Below the pieces are notes generated by a model. It saw only the letters and a list, made by a program, of their open reading frames with translations, was not told the origin of the DNA and searched no databases. 64,000 nt of DNA from Pseudomonas sp. GGS8 (GTDB lineage: Bacteria; Pseudomonadota; Gammaproteobacteria; Pseudomonadales; Pseudomonadaceae): assembly GCF_024168645.1 (NCBI RefSeq), contig NZ_JALJWF010000001.1:2917501-2981500 (forward strand), in the 5' to 3' direction. Shown in pieces: positions 30,867 to 43,284 of the stretch; position 1 is the stretch's first letter; each line of letters opens with the position of its first letter. The position numbers and the translations under genes were made by a program.

Positions 30867-31840
30867 TACATGACTCCCGCGCGCAGCAAATCGTGCATGT
30901 TCAAGGCGCCGACCGGACGGTCTTCGCTGTCGACCACGACCAGCGCGTTGATCTTGTGGTCTTCCATGATTTTCAGCGCCTCGGCGGCAAGCATCTCGGC
31001 ACGTGCGGTCTTGCCGTGGGCGGTCATGACCTGGTCGATGGTGACGCTGTGGATGTCGATGCTGCGGTCCAGGGTGCGACGCAGATCGCCGTCGGTGAAG
31101 ATCCCGGCAAGTTTGCCGTCGGCTTCCAGAACCACGGTCATGCCCAGGCCCTTGCGGGTCATTTCCATCAATGCGTCCTTGAGCAGGGTGCCGCGCTGAA
31201 CCTGCGGCAGCTCTTGCCCGGCGTGCATGACGTTTTCCACTTTCAGCAGCAGGCGTCGGCCAAGCGCGCCGCCGGGGTGGGAAAAGGCGAAATCTTCAGC
31301 GGTAAAACCGCGGGCTTCCAGCAGCGCCACCGCCAGGGCATCGCCCATCACCAGGGCGGCGGTGGTCGAAGAGGTTGGCGCCAGGTTCAACGGGCAGGCT
31401 TCGTGCTCGACGTGAACGTTGAGGTTGACCTCGGCAGCCTTGGCCAGCGCTGAATCGGGATTGCCGGTGACGCTGATCAATTTGATGCCCAGGCGCTTGA
31501 TCAGTGGCAGCAGGGTGACGATTTCATTGGTGGAGCCGGAGTTCGACAGTGCCAGGATGATGTCGTCGCGCGTGATCATGCCCATGTCGCCGTGGCTGGC
31601 TTCGGCTGGATGCACGAAGAATGACGTGGTGCCGGTACTGGCCAAGGTGGCGGCAATCTTGTTGCCGATATGCCCCGATTTGCCCATGCCGACCACGACT
31701 ACGCGGCCTTTGCTCGCCAGAATCATCTCGCAAGCGCGTACGAAATCTGCGTCGATATGGGGCAGCAAGCCTTGTACGGCTTCCAGTTCGAGGCGGATGG
31801 TGCGTTGTGCAGATTGAATCAGGTTGCTGGATTGGCTCAT
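30866..31840 (-). CDS. kdsD: arabinose-5-phosphate isomerase KdsD
   Basis: KdsD, 324 aa, converts ribulose-5-phosphate to arabinose-5-phosphate, the first Kdo step. An N-terminal SIS domain (about 40-175) carries VVVGMGKSGHIGNKIAATLA and ALSNSGSTNEI. Two CBS domains follow (about 210-320). ATG at 31840 is the family start (MSQSSNL). It is the first gene of a long minus-strand cluster leading to ptsO, divergent from mlaF with 276 bases between. Confidence 0.96.
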   Translation of the reverse strand: MSQSSNLIQSAQRTIRLELEAVQGLLPHIDADFVRACEMILASKGRVVVVGMGKSGHIGNKIAATLASTGTTSFFVHPAEASHGDMGMITRDDIILALSNSGSTNEIVTLLPLIKRLGIKLISVTGNPDSALAKAAEVNLNVHVEHEACPLNLAPTSSTTAALVMGDALAVALLEARGFTAEDFAFSHPGGALGRRLLLKVENVMHAGQELPQVQRGTLLKDALMEMTRKGLGMTVVLEADGKLAGIFTDGDLRRTLDRSIDIHSVTIDQVMTAHGKTARAEMLAAEALKIMEDHKINALVVVDSEDRPVGALNMHDLLRAGVM

Positions 31841-32116
31841 GTCAGAAATCGTATAGCCTGATGAAAAGGCGGCGATTATAACGGTAATGATCAAAACCCT
31901 CACGCAAGTTCGTCGTGCTTTGTCATTCCTTATTACTGAAACCCTCTAAATAGATGATTTCAGGTGGTCATGTTGCTGAACGTGCCCGGCTTGGGCCTTG
32001 GGCGCTTGGCCTTTGCAGTGATATAGTTCGCCGCCAGTTCGGCCTGCCCGGGAAGGTATGTGCTTTCGTCAGAAAGCCAGGCGTCCGAGTGAGAGGCTGC
32101 ATCGCAAGGAGTTTAG

Positions 32117-32926
32117 ATGAGTGCCGATAACGCCTACGCGGTCGAGCTGAAGGGACTGACCTTCAAGCGCGGTGCGCGCAGCATTTTCAATAACGTCGAT
32201 ATCCGCATCCCACGCGGCAAGGTCACCGGCATCATGGGGCCTTCCGGGTGTGGCAAGACCACGCTGTTGCGGCTGATGGGTGCGCAATTGCGCCCCTCCA
32301 GCGGCGAAGTCTGGGTCAACGGCCAGAACCTGCCAACATTGTCGCGCAGCGATTTGTTCGATGCGCGCAAGCAGATGGGTGTGCTGTTTCAGAGCGGCGC
32401 ACTGTTTACCGATCTCGATGTGTTCGAGAACGTCGCCTTTCCGTTGCGCGTTCATACCGCGCTGCCGGAAGAAATGATTCGCGACATTGTCCTGCTCAAA
32501 TTGCAGGCCGTGGGCTTGCGTGGTGCCATCGACCTGATGCCCGACGAATTGTCCGGTGGGATGAAGCGTCGAGTCGCGCTGGCCCGGGCGATTGCCCTCG
32601 ATCCGCAAATTCTCATGTATGACGAGCCCTTTGTCGGCCAGGACCCGATCGCCATGGGGGTGTTGGTGCGTCTGATCCGTCTGCTCAACGATGCGCTGGG
32701 TATCACCAGTATCGTGGTCTCCCATGATCTGGCCGAGACCGCGAGCATTGCGGACTACATCTTTGTCGTCGGCGAAGGTCAGGTGTTGGGGCAGGGGACT
32801 CCCGAGGAATTGATGAATTCGCAGGAACCACGGATACGCCAGTTCATGACTGGCGAACCCGACGGCCCGGTCGCATACCACTTTCCAGCGACGGATTACC
32901 GCGCAGATCTTCTGGGGAAGCGCTGA
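32117..32926 (+). CDS. mlaF: phospholipid transport ABC ATPase MlaF (Ttg2A)
   Basis: MlaF, 269 aa, the ATPase of the MlaFEDB inner-membrane complex. The complex exchanges phospholipids with the outer membrane to keep its lipid asymmetry. In Pseudomonas the operon is called ttg2 because of a link to toluene tolerance. Walker A is GPSGCGKTT, the signature is [16 protein letters not shown], Walker B is [13 protein letters not shown], and the H-loop lies in VSHDLAET. It ends one base inside mlaE. Confidence 0.97.
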   Translation: MSADNAYAVELKGLTFKRGARSIFNNVDIRIPRGKVTGIMGPSGCGKTTLLRLMGAQLRPSSGEVWVNGQNLPTLSRSDLFDARKQMGVLFQSGALFTDLDVFENVAFPLRVHTALPEEMIRDIVLLKLQAVGLRGAIDLMPDELSGGMKRRVALARAIALDPQILMYDEPFVGQDPIAMGVLVRLIRLLNDALGITSIVVSHDLAETASIADYIFVVGEGQVLGQGTPEELMNSQEPRIRQFMTGEPDGPVAYHFPATDYRADLLGKR

Positions 32927-33723
32927 TGCGCAAGATTTCACTGATAGAAAGAGTGCGCCGTTTCGGCCACGCCGGCATCGATGTGCTGGCGGTGTTCGGG
33001 CGTTCGGCGTTGTTCCTGTTTCATGCCTTGCTCGGTCGTGGCGGCATCGGCGGCGGTTTTGGCCTGCTGGTCAAGCAGTTGCATTCGGTGGGCGTGATGT
33101 CACTGGTGATCATCGTGGTCTCCGGGGTGTTCATCGGCATGGTGCTGGCGCTGCAGGGCTTCAACATTCTGTCCAGCTACGGTTCGGAGCAGGCGGTCGG
33201 GCAGATGGTTGCGCTGACGCTGCTGCGTGAGCTGGGGCCAGTGGTCACGGCCTTGCTGTTCGCCGGGCGCGCGGGTTCGGCGCTGACCGCCGAAATCGGC
33301 AACATGAAGTCCACCGAACAGCTGTCCAGCCTGGAAATGATCGGGGTCGACCCGCTCAAGTACATTATTGCCCCGCGCCTGTGGGCCGGCTTCATTTCCC
33401 TGCCGGTGCTGGCGATGATTTTCAGCGTGGTGGGCATCTGGGGCGGTTCGTGGGTGGCCGTCGACTGGTTGGGTGTCTATGAAGGCTCCTACTGGTCGAA
33501 CATGCAAAACAGCGTGACGTTTGTCGACGATGTGCTCAACGGCATTATCAAAAGCATCGTTTTTGCCTTCGTCGTGACCTGGATCGCCGTATTCCAAGGC
33601 TATGACTGCGAGCCCACTTCCGAGGGGATCAGTCGTGCCACTACCAAGACCGTGGTGTATGCCTCTTTGGCGGTACTCGGCCTGGACTTTATTCTGACCG
33701 CCTTGATGTTTGGAGATTTCTGA
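32926..33723 (+). CDS. mlaE: phospholipid ABC transporter permease MlaE (Ttg2B)
   Basis: MlaE, 265 aa, the permease of the Mla complex, with five or six transmembrane helices after an amphipathic N-terminal helix. Signature segments are [20 protein letters not shown] and [19 protein letters not shown]. Start and stop overlap its neighbours by one base each, so mlaF, mlaE and mlaD are coupled. Confidence 0.97.
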   Translation: MRKISLIERVRRFGHAGIDVLAVFGRSALFLFHALLGRGGIGGGFGLLVKQLHSVGVMSLVIIVVSGVFIGMVLALQGFNILSSYGSEQAVGQMVALTLLRELGPVVTALLFAGRAGSALTAEIGNMKSTEQLSSLEMIGVDPLKYIIAPRLWAGFISLPVLAMIFSVVGIWGGSWVAVDWLGVYEGSYWSNMQNSVTFVDDVLNGIIKSIVFAFVVTWIAVFQGYDCEPTSEGISRATTKTVVYASLAVLGLDFILTALMFGDF

Positions 33724-34190
33724 TGCAAAACCGCACCCTGGAAATCGGTGTCGGCCTTTTCTTGCTGGCTGGCATCCTGGCTTTGCTGTTGCTTGCGTTG
33801 CGGGTCAGTGGTCTGTCCCCGAGCCCGAGCACCGATACTTATAAACTTTATGCTTATTTCGATAATATCGCCGGTTTGACGGTCAGGGCTAAAGTGACCA
33901 TGGCCGGTGTAACCATCGGCAAGGTCACGGCGATCGATCTGGATCGCGACAGCTTCACCGGTCGGGTGACCATGCAACTGGAAAAGCGCGTAGATAACCT
34001 GCCGACTGACTCCACTGCATCTATCCTGACGGCTGGCCTGTTGGGCGAGAAGTACATCGGTATCAGCGTGGGTGGGGAACAAACCCTGCTCAAGGAGGGT
34101 GGGACCATCCATGACACCCAGTCGTCGCTGGTGCTCGAGGACCTGATCGGTAAATTCCTGCTCAATACCGTTAGCAAAGACGCTAAATGA
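33723..34190 (+). CDS. mlaD: phospholipid transport MCE protein MlaD (Ttg2C)
   Basis: MlaD, 155 aa, a single MCE domain with one N-terminal transmembrane segment (about 7-27). It forms a hexameric ring over MlaE. MCE features include FDNIAGLTVRAKVTMAGVTI and the hydrophobic pore loop AGLLGEKYIGISVGG. It is followed after 11 bases by mlaC. Confidence 0.97.
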   Translation: MQNRTLEIGVGLFLLAGILALLLLALRVSGLSPSPSTDTYKLYAYFDNIAGLTVRAKVTMAGVTIGKVTAIDLDRDSFTGRVTMQLEKRVDNLPTDSTASILTAGLLGEKYIGISVGGEQTLLKEGGTIHDTQSSLVLEDLIGKFLLNTVSKDAK

Positions 34191-34201
34191 GGAGCTTTTA
34201 A

Positions 34202-34855
34202 ATGATCTCTATCTTACGACGTGGCCTGTTGGTATTGCTCGCGGCCCTGCCGTTGATGGCTAACGCCGTGGCGGCGCAGTCGGCGCACGATCTGGTTCAG
34301 GACACCACGACCCGGATGCTCGCCGACCTGTCGGCCAATAAAGAGAAGTACAAGCAGGATCCACAAGACTTTTATACGGCGTTGAACACCATCGTCGGAC
34401 CTGTGGTGGATGCCGAGGGCATTTCCAAAAGCATCATGACGGTCAAATACTCGCGCAAAGCAACGCCCGAACAAATGAAGACGTTTGAAGAAAACTTCAA
34501 AAAGGGCCTGTTCCAGTTTTATGGCAACGCCTTGCTCGAATACAACAACCAGGGCATCACCGTCGAGCCTGCCAAGGATGAATCCGGAGACCGTACCAGC
34601 GTGGGCATGACGGTCAAAGGCAGCAGCGGCGCGATCTATCCGGTGTCTTACACACTCGAAAAGATCAACGGTGAATGGAAGCTGCGTAACGTCATTATCA
34701 ATGGAATCAACATTGGCAAGCTGTTCCGCGATCAGTTCGCTGATGCGATGCAGCGCAATGGCAACGACCTGGACAAGACCATCAATAGTTGGGCCGGGGA
34801 AGTCGCCAAAGCCAAGGAAAACACCGAAAAAGCTGTCGAGAAGAAAGTCCAATGA
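34202..34855 (+). CDS. mlaC: periplasmic phospholipid-binding protein MlaC (Ttg2D)
   Basis: MlaC, 217 aa, the soluble lipid carrier between the MlaA complex in the outer membrane and MlaFEDB. A signal peptide ends near NAVAAQSAH (about residue 25). The Tol_Tol_Ttg2 domain follows, with YPVSYTLEKINGEWKLRNVI. The C terminus is Lys/Glu-rich. AGGAG precedes the ATG. It overlaps mlaB by four bases (ATGA). Confidence 0.96.
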   Translation: MISILRRGLLVLLAALPLMANAVAAQSAHDLVQDTTTRMLADLSANKEKYKQDPQDFYTALNTIVGPVVDAEGISKSIMTVKYSRKATPEQMKTFEENFKKGLFQFYGNALLEYNNQGITVEPAKDESGDRTSVGMTVKGSSGAIYPVSYTLEKINGEWKLRNVIINGINIGKLFRDQFADAMQRNGNDLDKTINSWAGEVAKAKENTEKAVEKKVQ

Positions 34856-35157
34856 GTGAGTCGGCCATTCGCATGAGCGAAACCGGCGAGCTGCTGCTCA
34901 GCGGCGTGCTGGATTACCGGACGGGCCCGGACCTGCGCAAGCAGGGTCAGGCGCTGATCAAATCCAGCAAAGCGGCTGCACTGGTAATCGATTGCTCCGC
35001 GGTGGAGAAGTCCAGCAGCGTCGGTTTGTCGTTGCTGCTGTGTTTCATGCGCGATGCCCAGGCGGCCGGCAAGGCCCTGAGCATTCGTGCGATGCCCGAC
35101 GATATGCGCGAAATCGCTCAGGTCAGTGAGTTGACCGAGCTGTTGGCGCACCCCTGA
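34852..35157 (+). CDS. mlaB: STAS-domain protein MlaB (Ttg2E)
   Basis: MlaB, 101 aa, a cytoplasmic STAS-domain subunit that binds MlaF and stabilises the transporter. The STAS core ALVIDCSAVEKSSSVGLSLL (about 42-61) is visible. ATG overlaps the mlaC stop (ATGA), which fixes the start. It is the last gene of the transporter unit. Confidence 0.93.
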   Translation: MSESAIRMSETGELLLSGVLDYRTGPDLRKQGQALIKSSKAAALVIDCSAVEKSSSVGLSLLLCFMRDAQAAGKALSIRAMPDDMREIAQVSELTELLAHP

Positions 35158-35172
35158 ACCGCATCTATAAAG

Positions 35173-35226
35173 AAGCCCCCCGTCAGAGTCCTGCTTCGCG
35201 GGGTTCGCAGGCGCGGGGCTTTTTTG
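35173..35226 (+). terminator. probable terminator after mlaB
   Basis: AAGCCCC and GGGGCTT pair around an inner hairpin CCTGC...GCAGG, followed by TTTTT. It lies 15 bases after the mlaB stop and 46 bases before ibaG. It may end the mla transcript or reduce read-through into ibaG-murA. Confidence 0.6.
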
Positions 35227-35271
35227 TATGATGTCCGACCCGCGCGCACAGGGCGCCGATTGAGGTTGAGC

Positions 35272-36799
<1,528 letters not shown>

Positions 36800-36924
36800 T
36801 TTCTGCTGCATGGGCGCAGGGACGCGTCCGTTGATTTCGTTCAAATCGGGGCTGTTAGCCTTGATGTATGTCCGGCGCCGTTTGCGACCGGGCATGAGTA
36901 CCTTGATAAGGACTGACGTTTCCC

Positions 36925-37560
36925 ATGTTGACTATCGCACTGTCCAAGGGCCGCATCCTTGACGACACTTTGCCGCTTCTGGCTGAAGCGGGCATCGTGC
37001 CGACCGAGAATCCGGACAAGAGCCGCAAGCTGATCATCCCCACGACCCAGGCCGATGTGCGCTTGCTGATCGTGCGTGCCACCGATGTGCCGACCTATGT
37101 CGAGCATGGTGCCGCCGACCTGGGCGTCGCCGGTAAAGACGTGCTGATGGAATACGGTGGCCAGGGGCTGTACGAACCACTGGACCTGCAAATCGCCCAG
37201 TGCAAACTGATGACGGCCGGTAAGGTCGGCGCGATCGAGCCCAAGGGCCGGCTGCGCATCGCCACCAAGTTCGTCAACGTTGCCAAGCGCTACTACGCCG
37301 AACAGGGTCGTCAGGTCGACATCATCAAGCTCTACGGCTCGATGGAACTGGCGCCGCTGATCGGTCTGGCCGACAAGATCATCGACGTGGTCGACACCGG
37401 TAATACGCTGCGGGCCAATGGCCTGGAGCCACAGGATTTCATCGCTGCCATCAGCTCGCGTCTGATCGTCAACAAAGCCTCGATGAAAATGCAGCATGCC
37501 CGTATCCAGGCGTTGATCGACACCCTGCGCAAGGCAGTGGAGTCTCGACACCGCGGCTGA
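36925..37560 (+). CDS. hisG: ATP phosphoribosyltransferase, short form HisG
   Basis: HisG, 211 aa, catalyses the first step of histidine synthesis. It is the short form without the C-terminal regulatory domain, so it needs the HisZ subunit, which is not in this window. The phosphoribosyl-binding motif [17 protein letters not shown] and the N-terminal [16 protein letters not shown] are intact. It is followed by a hairpin with a T-tract before hisD. Confidence 0.97.
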   Translation: MLTIALSKGRILDDTLPLLAEAGIVPTENPDKSRKLIIPTTQADVRLLIVRATDVPTYVEHGAADLGVAGKDVLMEYGGQGLYEPLDLQIAQCKLMTAGKVGAIEPKGRLRIATKFVNVAKRYYAEQGRQVDIIKLYGSMELAPLIGLADKIIDVVDTGNTLRANGLEPQDFIAAISSRLIVNKASMKMQHARIQALIDTLRKAVESRHRG

Positions 37561-37612
37561 TTCACCTGCGCGACCTTGAGTCGCGCCGTCTATCCGCCTC
37601 ATAGCCAGAATT

Positions 37613-37661
37613 CTCAGGTGCCCAAGCGGATCGAATGTTAGCTTCGGGCGCCTGAGTTTTT
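37613..37661 (+). terminator. hairpin with T-tract between hisG and hisD
   Basis: CTCAGGTGCCC pairs with GGGCGCCTGAG (11 bp, one G-U), with a further AAGC/GCTT pairing in the loop. Five T follow. It is 52 bases after hisG and 23 bases before hisD, and looks like an intrinsic terminator or attenuator inside the his cluster. Confidence 0.75.
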
Positions 37662-37684
37662 GCCAATCCTATGAGGCTCTCGCT

Positions 37685-39010
37685 ATGACCGCACCGACTG
37701 CAATTCGCCGACTCAACGCTGCTGATCCGGATTTCGCACATCATCTGGATCATCTGCTGAGCTGGGAAAGTGTGTCTGATGACTCGGTTAATCAGCGAGT
37801 GCTGGACATCATCAAGGCCGTGCGTGAGCGGGGCGATGCGGCGGTGGTCGAGTTCACCCAGAAGTTCGACGGCCTGCAAGTGGCGTCCATGGCGGACTTG
37901 ATCCTGCCGCGCGAACGCCTGGAACTGGCATTGACCCGCATCACCGTGCCTCAGCGCGAAGCCCTGGAAAAAGCCGCGACCCGTGTGCGCAGCTACCACG
38001 AAAAGCAGAAACAGGACTCCTGGAGCTACACCGAAGCCGATGGCACGGTGCTGGGCCAGAAGGTCACGCCACTGGATCGCGCCGGCCTGTATGTACCGGG
38101 CGGCAAGGCGTCCTACCCGTCCTCGGTGCTGATGAACGCGATTCCGGCCAAGGTGGCAGGCGTGACCGAAGTGGTCATGGTCGTGCCGACCCCGCGCGGT
38201 GAAGTGAACGAGCTGGTGCTGGCCGCGGCTTGCATCGCCGGCGTCGACCGGGTGTTCACCATCGGCGGCGCCCAAGCGGTTGCGGCGCTGGCTTATGGCA
38301 CTGAAAGCGTGCCGAAGGTCGACAAAGTGGTCGGTCCGGGCAATATCTATGTCGCCACCGCCAAGCGCCACGTGTTTGGCCAGGTCGGTATCGACATGAT
38401 CGCCGGCCCGTCGGAGATTCTGGTGGTGTGTGACGGCCAGACCGATCCGGACTGGATCGCCATGGACCTGTTCTCCCAGGCCGAGCACGACGAAGACGCC
38501 CAGGCGATTCTGGTCAGCCCGGACGCTGAGTTCCTCGACAAGGTGGCCGCCAGCATCGCCAAACTGCTGCCAACCATGGAACGCGCCGAGATCATCGAAA
38601 CCTCGATCAATGGCCGTGGTGCGCTGATCAAGGTTCGCGACATGGAACAGGCCATCGAAGTGGCCAACCGCATTGCCCCGGAGCACCTGGAGCTGTCGGT
38701 CGCCGATCCGCAGGCCTGGTTGCCGCAGATCCGCCATGCCGGCGCGATCTTCATGGGCCGCCACACTTCCGAAGCCCTGGGCGACTATTGCGCAGGTCCC
38801 AACCACGTATTGCCGACCTCCGGCACTGCGCGCTTCTCCTCGCCGTTGGGTGTTTACGACTTCCAGAAACGTTCGTCGATCATCTTCTGCTCCGAGCAGG
38901 GTGCCTCCGAACTGGGCAAGACCGCCTCCGTACTGGCCCGTGGCGAATCGCTGAGCGCTCACGCCCGCAGTGCTGAATACCGCATTCTTGATGACAAGCA
39001 GGGGAACTGA
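37685..39010 (+). CDS. hisD: histidinol dehydrogenase HisD
   Basis: HisD, 441 aa, zinc enzyme for the last two oxidations of histidine synthesis. The NAD-binding signature is [13 protein letters not shown]. The catalytic Glu-His pair is in [10 protein letters not shown] (about 332-341). Zinc ligands include the His in [13 protein letters not shown] and in [14 protein letters not shown]. It is followed two bases later by hisC. Confidence 0.97.
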   Translation: MTAPTAIRRLNAADPDFAHHLDHLLSWESVSDDSVNQRVLDIIKAVRERGDAAVVEFTQKFDGLQVASMADLILPRERLELALTRITVPQREALEKAATRVRSYHEKQKQDSWSYTEADGTVLGQKVTPLDRAGLYVPGGKASYPSSVLMNAIPAKVAGVTEVVMVVPTPRGEVNELVLAAACIAGVDRVFTIGGAQAVAALAYGTESVPKVDKVVGPGNIYVATAKRHVFGQVGIDMIAGPSEILVVCDGQTDPDWIAMDLFSQAEHDEDAQAILVSPDAEFLDKVAASIAKLLPTMERAEIIETSINGRGALIKVRDMEQAIEVANRIAPEHLELSVADPQAWLPQIRHAGAIFMGRHTSEALGDYCAGPNHVLPTSGTARFSSPLGVYDFQKRSSIIFCSEQGASELGKTASVLARGESLSAHARSAEYRILDDKQGN

Positions 39011-39012
39011 AC

Positions 39013-40065
39013 ATGAGTAAATTCTGGAGCCCGTTCGTCAAGAATCTGGTGCCTTATGTGCCGGGCGAGCAGCCGAAGCTGGCGAAACTGGTGAAGCTCA
39101 ACACCAACGAAAACCCATACGGTCCATCGCCAAAAGCCCTGAAGGCAATGCAGACCGAACTGAATGACAACCTGCGTCTGTACCCGGACCCGAACAGCGA
39201 CGTGCTCAAGCAAGCCGTTGCCAAGTATTACGGCGTGCAGGGCAATCAGGTGTTCCTCGGCAACGGTTCCGATGAAGTCCTGGCGCACATTTTTCACGGT
39301 TTGCTGCAACACGATAAGCCGCTGCTGTTCCCGGACATCAGTTACAGCTTCTACCCGGTTTACTGCGGGTTGTACGGGATTGCGTTTGACGCTGTGCCGC
39401 TGGACGAGCAGTTCCAGATCAACCCGGCGGACTACGCCAAGCCGAACGGCGGGATCATCTTCCCGAACCCGAACGCACCGACCGGTTGCCTGCTGGCGCT
39501 GGACGCCGTGGAGCAAATCCTCAAGGCCAGTCCGGATTCGGTGGTCGTGGTGGATGAGGCTTACATCGACTTCGGTGGCGAAACGGCGATCGCTCTGGTG
39601 GACCGTTATCCGAATCTGTTGGTGACGCAGACCCTGTCCAAGTCCCGTTCCCTGGCCGGTCTGCGGGTAGGTCTGGCCGTGGGGCACCCGGACCTGATCG
39701 AGGCGCTGGAGCGGATCAAGAACAGCTTCAACTCCTACCCGCTTGATCGCCTGGCGATTGTGGGGGCTGCGGCGGCGTTCGAAGATCGCGAGTATTTCGA
39801 CAAGACTTGCCGGTTGGTCATCGAGAGTCGCGAGAAGGTGGTCGCGCAACTGGAGGCGAAGGGGTTTGAAGTGTTGCCGTCGGCGGCGAACTTCATTTTC
39901 GCCCGTCACCCGAAGCACGATGCGGCAGGGCTGGCGGCGAAGTTGCGCGAACAGGGCGTGATCGTTCGGCACTTCAAGCAAGAGCGGATTGCCCAGTTCC
40001 TGCGGATTTCCATCGGCGCGCCGGAGCAGAATCAGGCACTGATCGACAGCCTCGGCGACCTCTAG
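39013..40065 (+). CDS. hisC: histidinol-phosphate aminotransferase HisC
   Basis: HisC, 350 aa, PLP-dependent class I/II aminotransferase that makes histidinol phosphate. The PLP lysine is in [14 protein letters not shown] (about residue 210). NENPYGPSP near the N terminus and [10 protein letters not shown] are family motifs. GAAC then ATG follow hisD closely, so it is co-translated. Confidence 0.95.
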   Translation: MSKFWSPFVKNLVPYVPGEQPKLAKLVKLNTNENPYGPSPKALKAMQTELNDNLRLYPDPNSDVLKQAVAKYYGVQGNQVFLGNGSDEVLAHIFHGLLQHDKPLLFPDISYSFYPVYCGLYGIAFDAVPLDEQFQINPADYAKPNGGIIFPNPNAPTGCLLALDAVEQILKASPDSVVVVDEAYIDFGGETAIALVDRYPNLLVTQTLSKSRSLAGLRVGLAVGHPDLIEALERIKNSFNSYPLDRLAIVGAAAAFEDREYFDKTCRLVIESREKVVAQLEAKGFEVLPSAANFIFARHPKHDAAGLAAKLREQGVIVRHFKQERIAQFLRISIGAPEQNQALIDSLGDL

Positions 40066-40080
40066 AACACGCCTCGGTCC

Positions 40081-40173
40081 TGTGGGAGCGTGGCTTGCCC
40101 GCGATGAACGATGACGCGGTGTACCTGATACACCGCGGCGTTCCCATCGCGGGCAAGCCACGCTCCCACAGGG
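40081..40173. repeat. REPIN (class A REP pair)
   Basis: TGTGGGAGCGTGGCTTGCCC on the left and GGGCAAGCCACGCTCCCACA on the right form a perfect 20-bp inverted repeat. A small internal hairpin (GCGGTGTACC..GATACACCGC) lies in the spacer. It fills the gap between convergent hisC and algW. Confidence 0.95.
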
Positions 40174-40189
40174 TTTTGGGTGTTGGCGA

Positions 40190-41350
<1,161 letters not shown>

Positions 41351-41452
41351 TAAGCACGTCCTGAGAGGTTGCAGGCGGTATGAGACCGCCCATAATGTCG
41401 CGCATTATACGAGGCCGCGCGCGCCTCTGAACGGGATATTTAGGAGTCTTTT

Positions 41453-42211
41453 ATGGCCGTCGCCCTGAGCACCCTGGTCGAAGAAGCCGACCGTTACCTG
41501 GCAAGTGCAAAGATCGCCGATTACTGCCCCAACGGCTTGCAGGTCGAAGGCCGGCCGCAAGTGATGCGCATCGTCAGCGGTGTCACCGCCAGCCAGGCAC
41601 TGCTGGACGCCGCGGTGGAGGCCCAGGCCGATCTGGTGCTGGTGCATCACGGCTATTTCTGGAAAGGCGAGAACCCGTGCATCACCGGCATGAAGCAGCG
41701 CCGGTTGAAAACCCTGCTCAAGCACGACATCAGCCTGCTGTCCTATCACTTGCCGCTGGACCTGCACCCGGAAGTCGGCAACAACGTGCAGCTCGCCCGG
41801 CAACTGGACATCACCGTCGAAGGCCCGCTGGATCCGGACAATCTGAAAATCGTCGGCCTGGTCGGCTCGTTGAGCGAACCGATGACCCCCCGCGATTTCG
41901 CCCGCCGCGTGCAGGAAGTCATGGGGCGCGAGCCGTTGTTGATCGAAGGCAGCGAGATGATTCGTCGGGTCGGCTGGTGCACCGGTGGCGGCCAGGGTTA
42001 CATTGACCAAGCGGTGTTGGCCGGTGTCGATCTGTACCTCAGCGGCGAGGCCTCCGAGCAGACGTTCCACAGCGCCCGGGAAAACGACATCAGTTTCATC
42101 GCTGCCGGCCACCATGCCACCGAGCGTTATGGTGTGCAGGCTTTGGGCGATTACCTGGCGCGACGCTTTGCCCTCGAGCACATCTTCATCGATTGCCCGA
42201 ACCCGATTTGA
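41453..42211 (+). CDS. Nif3-like dinuclear metal centre protein (YbgI family)
   Basis: A 252 aa protein of the NIF3/YbgI family. These form hexameric toroids with a dinuclear metal site; one member acts as GTP cyclohydrolase I type, but the general function is unsettled. Metal-binding motifs VLVHHGYFWKG (about 61-71) and the C-terminal AAGHHATERYG (about 217-227) are intact. AGGAG precedes the ATG. It is divergent from algW; their starts are 102 bases apart. Confidence 0.9.
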   Translation: MAVALSTLVEEADRYLASAKIADYCPNGLQVEGRPQVMRIVSGVTASQALLDAAVEAQADLVLVHHGYFWKGENPCITGMKQRRLKTLLKHDISLLSYHLPLDLHPEVGNNVQLARQLDITVEGPLDPDNLKIVGLVGSLSEPMTPRDFARRVQEVMGREPLLIEGSEMIRRVGWCTGGGQGYIDQAVLAGVDLYLSGEASEQTFHSARENDISFIAAGHHATERYGVQALGDYLARRFALEHIFIDCPNPI

Positions 42212-42236
42212 CTACAGGGCTGGAGCCCAAACGAGG

Positions 42237-42254
42237 GGGTATATTCATATACCC
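42237..42254. promoter_or_regulatory. perfect palindrome upstream of cysD
   Basis: GGGTATA-TTCA-TATACCC is a perfect 7-bp inverted repeat with a 4-base centre, 103 bases before the cysD start and 25 bases after the Nif3-family gene. It could be an operator or activator site for cysDNC. It does not match the classical CysB description well enough to name. Confidence 0.45.
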
Positions 42255-42357
42255 TTTCGATCTAGCTGCCGTCCTGATTAGAAGAAGGCGCTGTGCTAGG
42301 ATTCCCCGCTCGAACACGGCCCGCAGGCCGTCCATAAGATCGTTTTCGTGAGTAGCC

Positions 42358-43275
42358 ATGGTCGACAAACTGACGCATCTGAAACAGCTGGAGGCCGAAA
42401 GCATCCACATCATCCGCGAGGTCGCCGCCGAGTTCGATAACCCGGTGATGCTGTACTCCGTCGGTAAAGACTCCGCCGTGATGCTGCACCTTGCGCGCAA
42501 GGCATTCTTCCCGGGCAAACTTCCGTTTCCGGTGATGCACGTCGACACCCAGTGGAAGTTCAAGGAAATGTACGCGTTCCGCGACCGCATGGTCGAAGAG
42601 CTCGGCCTGGACCTGCTGGTACACGTCAACCCCGAGGGCGTTGCGCAGGGTATCAACCCGCTGACCCACGGCAGTGCCAAGCATACCGACATCATGAAGA
42701 CCGAAGGCCTCAAGCAGGCCCTCGACAAGTACGGCTTCGACGCGGCATTCGGTGGCGCCCGTCGCGACGAAGAGAAGTCCCGCGCCAAAGAGCGCGTGTA
42801 TTCGTTCCGTGACAGCAAGCACCGCTGGGACCCGAAAAACCAGCGTCCGGAGCTGTGGAACGTCTACAACGGCAAGGTCAACAAGGGCGAATCGATCCGC
42901 GTATTCCCGTTGTCGAACTGGACCGAACTGGACATCTGGCAGTACATCTATCTGGAAGGCATCCCGATCGTGCCGCTGTATTTCGCTGCCGAGCGTGATG
43001 TCATTGAGATGAATGGCACCTGGATCATGATCGACGACGAGCGCCTGCTCAATCACCTGAGCGACGAAGACAAGGCACGCATCGTCAAGAAGAAGGTCCG
43101 TTTCCGTACACTGGGCGACTACCCGTTGACCGGTGCTGTCGAGTCCGAGGCCACCAGCCTGACTGACATCATTCAGGAAATGCTCCTGACGCGAACTTCC
43201 GAACGCCAGGGCCGAGTCATCGATCACGATGGCGCAGGTTCCATGGAAGAAAAGAAACGTCAGGGTTATTTCTAA
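42358..43275 (+). CDS. cysD: sulfate adenylyltransferase small subunit CysD
   Basis: CysD, 305 aa, the PP-loop subunit that makes adenosine 5'-phosphosulfate from sulfate and ATP. The PP motif is [19 protein letters not shown] (about 33-51). [18 protein letters not shown] and KRQGYF at the C terminus are typical. It is followed nine bases later by cysNC, its GTPase partner. Confidence 0.97.
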   Translation: MVDKLTHLKQLEAESIHIIREVAAEFDNPVMLYSVGKDSAVMLHLARKAFFPGKLPFPVMHVDTQWKFKEMYAFRDRMVEELGLDLLVHVNPEGVAQGINPLTHGSAKHTDIMKTEGLKQALDKYGFDAAFGGARRDEEKSRAKERVYSFRDSKHRWDPKNQRPELWNVYNGKVNKGESIRVFPLSNWTELDIWQYIYLEGIPIVPLYFAAERDVIEMNGTWIMIDDERLLNHLSDEDKARIVKKKVRFRTLGDYPLTGAVESEATSLTDIIQEMLLTRTSERQGRVIDHDGAGSMEEKKRQGYF

Positions 43276-43284
43276 GGGGTTGTC

